Translations under genes and position numbers: made by a program
The notes under the pieces: model-generated
Seen by the model: the letters and a program-made list of their open reading frames with translations, nothing else
What the model was told of the DNA's origin: nothing
The model's database searches: none
Source: Craterostigma plantagineum
Lineage: Eukaryota; Streptophyta; Magnoliopsida; Lamiales; Linderniaceae
DNA: 64,000 bases
Reading direction: 5' to 3'
Assembly (NCBI GenBank): GCA_027422505.1
Contig: JAPQWV010000357.1
Location: 186,001 to 250,000, forward strand
In this document: positions 58,561-64,000 of the stretch, in pieces
Layout of the letters: every line of letters starts with the position of its first letter
How positions within the stretch are numbered: position 1 is the first letter of the stretch

Positions 58561-60150
58561 TTGCTTAAGAAGCAGCTGAAGAGGCTGTGTTGATCTATGG
58601 TAATTCTGAATCGGGTGAGGTAGGGACATTTGAAGAGCTTGGTACATTGGCCTCGTCGAGTGGGGGCTCCACTAAAGGTGTTGCAATAATGGTTTCTGGC
58701 CGATATACGGGCTCAAATAGAGAGTCCAAATCTTCCAATGCAAGTTTTAGTGCTTCTTCAGACGTTGAATCTGGAGTTGTTGCCATCTTCTGTTGGTTTT
58801 GTGCCAACACACCAGTGTATGCGGGTTCTGAAATGTCGTATTCAAAAGCCATCGGGTTTGGCACGCGTCCTGAACTGGGGTGTGCAGAAGCCATTTCTGC
58901 CACTTCGTGGAAAGTGACGTTGTAGCTTGCTTTGATTGATCGGTTGGACTTGATGTAAACTCGGTACGCCTTTGATGTTGATGAATACCCAACTAATGTG
59001 GCTTCGAATGCTTTAGGGTCGAACTTAGCACGTTGCTCTCTGTCGTTCGCCACAAAGCACTTGCACCCGAAGACCTTGAAGAATGAGATATAGGGTACTC
59101 GCTTGTTTATTATTTCGTACGGAGTCTAATCAAAGCGCTTGTGAACCACCGTTCTATTCTGAGTGAAACAGGCGGTATTTACTGCTTCAGCCCAAAGGAA
59201 GTGTGGGAGGCCGGAATGGATCAGCATTGTACGGGCGGCCTCTACTAGAGTCCTGTTTTTCCTTTCAACAACCCCGTTCTATTGAGGTGTTTTAGAGGCT
59301 GAGAATTGCTGATTAATGCCAAGTTTCTGATAGAATTCACTGAGATACTTGTTCTTTAACTCAGTGCCGTTGTCTGTTCGGATGACTTGGATGCATTGTT
59401 GCAGCAAATTCGGAGTAGTGTTCACGAAATTAACTATCAAGTCCCCTGTGTCATCTTTAGTTCAGAGGAACATCGTCCATGTGTAGCGGGAGTAATCATC
59501 AACGATAACTAGTACGTACTTCCGCCCACTAATACCCTGTGTCTGCATAGGTCCACAGAGATCCATATATAGCAATTCCAAAGGACGTGAAGTGGAGGCA
59601 AATAGTTTTACATGATGAGATGCTCGCTTTATTTTTCCTAGTTGACACGCCGAACACTGATGCTCTTTTGTAAGATAAAAGTTGGTAGACCTTGTACCAA
59701 CCTTTTCGTTGATAGTCGTTGAAGAGCTTTGATATTGAGATGAGACATACGTTGATGCCACAAGCTGTTCCTCTGAATTACAGTCTGAGAAATGAGACAA
59801 ACAGCTATCGAAGGTCGCACGGACTTCAGGTTGATCATGTAAAGATTAGATTTCCGAAAGCCTTGAAGGAGTTCTTTGTCATGACTGTCCAATATTCTGC
59901 ACCGGTCAGCAAGAAAGACCACCTGGAATCCTTTGTCGCATAATTGGCTATGCTGAACAAGTTATGGTGAAGACATCCTTTATCATCAGATTTTCCAGAA
60001 TGATGTCCCCAACTCCGAGTATGGGGGCTCAGTCGTTGTTTCCGAATCTGACTTTTCCATTTGGTCGGTCTTTGTAGTTGCTCAGCAGCTCTTGTATTCC
60101 CGTCATGTGTGTGCAGCTACCAGAGTCGAGGTATCACACATGATGGATCT
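58561..60150 (-). pseudogene. Protease, integrase and linker of element A4
   Basis: The protease signature (about 60085-60135) is altered to DSGSCTHMTG (the other copy has DSGCST), and the Trp before it is a stop codon (60134-60136). The pre-integrase domain and zinc finger (LWHQRMSHLN and CSACQL) are at about 59925-59640. The core includes LYMDLCGPMQTQ (Asp), VIRTDNGTELKNKYL (Asp, TDNGTE at 59360-59377) and NGVVERKNRT (Glu at 59264-59266), so the DDE triad residues are present. Stops at 59279-59281 and near 59462, and frameshifts near 59650 and 59060, break the frame. The linker (59053-58595) contains AYRVYIKSNRSIKASYNVTF. Confidence 0.87.
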
Positions 60151-60159
60151 ACAAAAACA

Positions 60160-63100
60160 ATTAGAGCGCTTTAGGTACCCACTTATAAATGGGTCCTCGC
60201 AGATTAGCAGGTTTAGGTGTTGGTTCAGATTTGATTCCTAATTTATTTGTTAGTTGTAGCTTTGGTTACCCAAGTCATCTTCAAAGAAGTTGATTTGGGT
60301 TTGCCTTTTTCAAAAGACTTGGCCTTTACGACTTTCGTCCTTTTAGGCGGGGATTTAGGAACCCATTTGGGCTGAACCCGACAAGGAAGATTAATTTCAG
60401 TGCGGACAAATGCTTTAGTAGGCTTGAGCGTGGAAAAGATATTTTCATTGGATAGTCTCCTAAGGTGCTTGGGGGATTCAATCTTAACGGGATACCTTAG
60501 GTGAGAACAAACATGTATAGCGCCATATGCTTTCTTTATGGCTGGATCTTGTTTCCTATGGGTCATCCTAGAAGCGTTTGTCTTAGAATGAATGTCCTCT
60601 ATTGTTGAAGTAGAGCCCGTTTCGAAATTAGTGCTTCTAAATGTGGTAGGCTTTAAAGAGCAAGTGGAAGCAATTATTTTGAGAGTGGAAACGGCTCTTT
60701 TATTTCAATGAGTGTCTTTTATTTTTAACAGAAGGAGATAAATTCTTATTAGCAGTCAAATCTATGGCCTCCTTCTCTATTTTTATACTAGACACTCTCG
60801 CCTTCGCCACTAGTGCTGGCTCTACGCGCCCTGTGGACGTAAGCGAAGCAGGATTAGATTTAGACATTTTCTGATAATTTTTAATTTTAGGAAGCTTTGA
60901 GATTTTCCATCTCTTTTTGGAATTTTGTCTTTTCAGCTTCAAAATTCTCTCTTTCTTTATCTAAGGCAATTCGTAATTCCTCTGTTTTCTTAACTATAGG
61001 AGGGATGTAGAGAGAATTTTCAGAATGATGAGTTTGAACTTCCTCATTTTTAGAATGATCTTCAACAAAATTAACAGTTTCAAGGCTCCACCCCTTGGGA
61101 GGTACCCAAGTTTTGTCGCGATGATTCAGTTTGATGTATGAAAAGAGTATTTTAGCCCTTGTATTGGCTTGTCTCTTGGCTTCTTCTTCCTCAAATATTA
61201 CTTTTGAGTTGGTAAAGTTCATGAGAGAAGTTAGTCCGAGACGCATGTACGAGATATCATAAAGTTGTTTGCAGTTAACTTTCTTCAGGTTATGTGGGTT
61301 CTCATAGCCCAAGCCATACGTATAATCATAGAATTCTAAGTCCTTGGGCTGATTCAAAAATATAGTTTGATCAGTATGTTCCCTTTTCACAAGAAGATCT
61401 TCTAATTTCTTGATTTTAATATATAGCTTCTTACGCTCATCTCCTAAGAGAGCAAAGTTATTTTCCAACGTTAATTTGGCTGCTTGACAGGCATCTAGGT
61501 CCTTCACAAGTTCACAAACCTTAGTATTAGATTTATCTAATTCAACTTCTAGAAGAGTGATCTTGGAAGTTGCTTTTGTTAATCTACAATTGAGATTAGC
61601 TTTCTCATTGAGATTTCTAATCAAGCAATTATAGTTATTTTCTAGCCTGTCTTCTAATTCCTTAACTTTTAAATCATGTGTCTCCTTTGGAGGATCCTTA
61701 ATTTGAAGGTTGCTAGTCTCACTAAGTCTTAAGCTCTTAGTTTGTTATTCTATTTTGTCATTAGAGCTTCTAAGTTCTGATTCAAGACTAGTTATTTTCT
61801 CCTGAGTGTTAGCTAGTTTCTTCTCTACTTCCCTTACGCTTTTCTGCTCACGTTGCATGTTAGTGTATGCTAATTGATACGATTCTAACATGGTCAATAA
61901 TGTGGAATGAGAGACTACCTCATGTGAAGATTCGGATGCTTGGTCCTCGTCCGTCGTGTTTGAGGTTTCGGCATTAGAATGTTTGTCTAGGAGAGCCATT
62001 AGGGCTAGATTCTCTTCCTCTGAGCTAGACGTGTCCTCGAGCTAGTGGTGCATTAGAGCCACTCCAACTTCCTTTTGTTTTGTAAGTTGAAGCTTCCTGG
62101 AGTAGTAATTAGCGTCTCTCTTCTTCGGGAGAGTGCATTCTCTGGCATAATGACCAGGTTTTCTGCAGTTAAAGCATTTGGTCGGTTCTTTGATAGTCTT
62201 GACTTCAGAAGTCTCAGGTGAACGTTCTTTGTTTTTCGTGCTTGAGGCCTAAGTCCATTGGCTGATGATGAGGACTTCTTTTTGAGGTACAGTTTGTGCA
62301 TCATTTTCCCAATTAGCGCCAACTGCTTTCCCAGCATTTTCATGTTAGGCTCCATGTCTGAATCTGATTCAACATCAGATTCTAAGGGAGTAGGAGGCTT
62401 AATGATCTTTTCTTTTCGCAATTTTGAGCTCCTCTTGTCCGAGACTAGGGCAACTGAGTCGTTGATAAGTTTGCCCTTCTGCTCCATTCTGAATCTCGCT
62501 TATGTCTTCATCGTGCTGTGCGAGATTGTCAAACATGGCATGGATACTCCTCAAGGTCTTTATTCTGTCTGGTCTGAGTGGATATCTTTTTCCATTCTGA
62601 GGGCAAAGAGGAAAGAAATCTGGTGTTGGTTTCCATGTTTGTCTTAGTGATTTCGATTTCCTCTTCTCATTTAAGAGGGTGAGATATCTCTGGTAGAGAT
62701 CATATAAGCACTCCTCCGGTTTAGCTCTGAATGAATCATAGGCCGTGAGAATATTAGCCTCTTGGCCTTGATACCGACTTCTGTTCGTTTGCATCATCTT
62801 GTGCAGCTCATCCCACCTTCCCTTAGCGGTTGGAATACTATCGATGTGTCGATAGATATCATTTGGGATTCCTTGCATAAGAGTGTTCCTGGCTATTAGG
62901 TCAACTTTAGCTCTCACTCTTTCCTCAACGGTATATTCCCTAGGCTTTTTCAGTCGCCTATAGGTAGGAATTGGAGGGTTTGCAATGTTGTCATCGGGAA
63001 CATTTACCCAGAACTGAGCTGGACCTTGCTCATTTGATGAGAGAAGGTCTTCTGTCTGTTCCTTTAGCTCTATGAAATTTAGAAATCAGCTTCTCCAAAC

Positions 63101-63162
63101 TGTATAGTCGCGTCTCTTGAGAATTGGAGGACGATTATCATTCCTAGAGAATAGGCATCCAT
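60160..63162 (-). pseudogene. gag of element A4, full length but broken
   Basis: The start MDAYSLG is at 63162. The UBN2 domain runs to about 62640 (ARNTLMQGIPNDIYRHIDSI, ILTAYDSFRAKPEECLYDLY). An acidic Ser-rich stretch follows, with an intact zinc knuckle CFNCRKPGHYAREC at 62135-62176. The coiled coil (61999-61750 and 61624-61450) and the motif FYDYTYGLGYENPHNLKK (about 61330) come next, then a Lys-rich tail to 60243 (HLRYPVKIESPKHLRRLS). Frameshifts and stops near 63090, 62690, 62490, 62050, 61745, 60890 and 60700 interrupt it. It is the most divergent family A gag here, notably in the region 61250-61000. Confidence 0.82.
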
Positions 63163-64000
63163 TTCTTTTTCGAGTTGATGTAGGATCTTCGTTTGTTGTT
63201 TTGATGTCTTGAACAGATGTGATGTGCTTCACAAGTAGCAGATTAGTTAGTAGCTTTTGATTCCATTCCGAATGAAAGGCGATAGGGGACGTACCCTAAG
63301 GAAGCAAGAAGGGAGGATTTTCTTTACTTTACCGCTAGAACCTTCCTTTCACGAGTGAACCCGGGCACGAGCCTACCTTAGTTGAACCAAAAAAGGGGTA
63401 CCGACTACCTACCATTACCATATAATATAGGGAATGAACCGAGTTAGAGGCATATGCTTCCTTTACCGATAGCCGGTACCGAACTATCCGAAAGCCCTCT
63501 ACAAAGGCTCAAGAAGAAGGATTGGATGAATTGAGATGCATATAGAATAGATGGTAGGGTTCCAAAACCTCACCTAGCACCGAAAGAGAAGGCGTTGTTC
63601 TGCAGGGTACGGCCCTGGACAGTGGAGAAATATAATAAGATGGAGCCTACCTACTTGGTTCGGACGAAGTAGATAAAAGGAATAGAATCCAGGTGGTTCT
63701 TATTCCACTTTTGATGGTCTCGGTTCGAACAAGATAGATTTTTGACTCAATCTTTATAGTTTGATCAAAAATTAATTCGTCGAGAAACATTGTCACTGTT
63801 ACTGTACTCGTGCGAGAAAGTACGTCGGCGAAAAATTTTACGAGCAAAAAATATGTTCGAAATCTTTCAGTCGAGAAAAATCTCTTAATTGTGAATTTAT
63901 TTCGATCGCAAAGAAACAGTACGTTTAGTAAGTTTCTCGCAAAGTCAAAATAAATTCGTTGATTGGAAAAGTTTCTCGAACGCAAATGATTTACGCGTAG
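63163..64000 (-). other. 5' leader of A4 (partial), split by a foreign block
   Basis: The parts 63163-63263 and 63743-64000 match the leaders of A1, A2 and A5, with CGATCG/CGAGAAA motifs at the right. Between them lies DNA of a different character (63264-63742). The 5' LTR should follow beyond the right edge. Confidence 0.7.
63264..63742. other. Probable nuclear insertion of mitochondrial DNA (NUMT)
   Basis: About 480 bases interrupt the A4 leader. The flanks match a continuous leader in A2 (13262-13310), where about 30 bases of leader are replaced. The block has a more balanced base composition, lacks the TTTCGATCG-type words, and has purine-rich runs such as GGAAGCAAGAAGGGAGG and AGGCTCAAGAAGAAGG that are typical of plant mitochondrial non-coding DNA. 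I see no gene inside. The assignment rests on sequence style and memory, without a database match. Confidence 0.5.

Larger units (their letters stand above)
31202..64000 (-). mobile_element. Ty1/copia element A4 (family A), fullest gene order, interrupted by A5
   Basis: This minus-strand element has its 3' LTR at 31202-31552, and its 5' LTR lies beyond the right edge. Right to left it carries leader, gag, protease, integrase, RT, [A5 inserted 38957-57789], the end of RT with RNase H, a 3' non-coding region, an AT-rich spacer and the aORF. It therefore defines the ancestral order of the family. Frameshifts and stops occur in every gene and the RT active site is deleted, so it is dead. The leader also holds a likely mitochondrial insert. 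Confidence 0.88.

Overview
The window is plant nuclear DNA made almost entirely of LTR retrotransposons inserted into one another. I see no host protein gene, rRNA or tRNA gene. The evidence for a plant is: Ty1/copia Gag-Pol with the plant-type protease (DSGCSTHMTG), reverse transcriptase (YVDD) and RNase H (TADIFTKAL-like) motifs; initiator-methionine tRNA primer sites (TGGTATCAGAGC) next to LTRs; a Tekay/Del-type Ty3/gypsy Gag; and a block near the right edge that looks like mitochondrial DNA moved into the nucleus. From memory, the long coiled-coil Gag and the extra ORF after pol resemble SIRE/Maximus-type copia polyproteins of asterids, especially Asteraceae. The species cannot be fixed from the sequence.

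Left nest (1-23345). A copia fragment A3 (minus strand, 19832-23345) was hit by copia element A1 (minus, 1-19831, 3' end off the window), which was hit by copia element A2 (minus, 4769-14587). A2 has both LTRs and a perfect GGCTG target duplication. Middle (23346-31201): a 3' half-element C1 on the plus strand lies head to head with A3 and forms a ~1.8 kb-armed inverted repeat. Then come a truncated minus-strand element B1 of another copia family (26957-30095) and ~1.1 kb of unassigned, LTR-like DNA with a TATA box.

Right nest (31202-64000). Copia element A4 (minus, 31202 to beyond 64000) keeps the fullest gene order of family A: LTR, leader, gag, protease, integrase, RT, RNase H, AT-rich spacer, a large additional ORF (aORF), LTR. 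Copia element A5 (plus, 38957-57789, ATGTA duplication) lies inside its RT. Gypsy element G1 (minus, 46937-57536, TTATA duplication) lies inside the 3' LTR of A5. G1 is a terminal-repeat element with only a gag gene. It has 4.4 kb LTRs that look almost identical, an intact 375-codon gag and no pol, so it appears to be a very recent insertion moved in trans.

The four family A elements share a downstream aORF of about 1,000 codons. It has two conserved helical-looking domains joined by an acidic Pro/Ser/Thr-rich linker, it reads through the polypurine tract, and it takes its stop codon from the first bases of the LTR. A1, A2 and A5 each lost different parts of pol but kept LTRs, leader, a large part of gag and the aORF. 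Untranslated parts carry dense arrays of short CpG palindromes that differ by family: CGATCG in family A, TTCGCGAA in B1, TCGA in the G1 LTR. The TATA boxes of three copia LTR families sit inside inverted repeats with an ATACC/GGTAT core.
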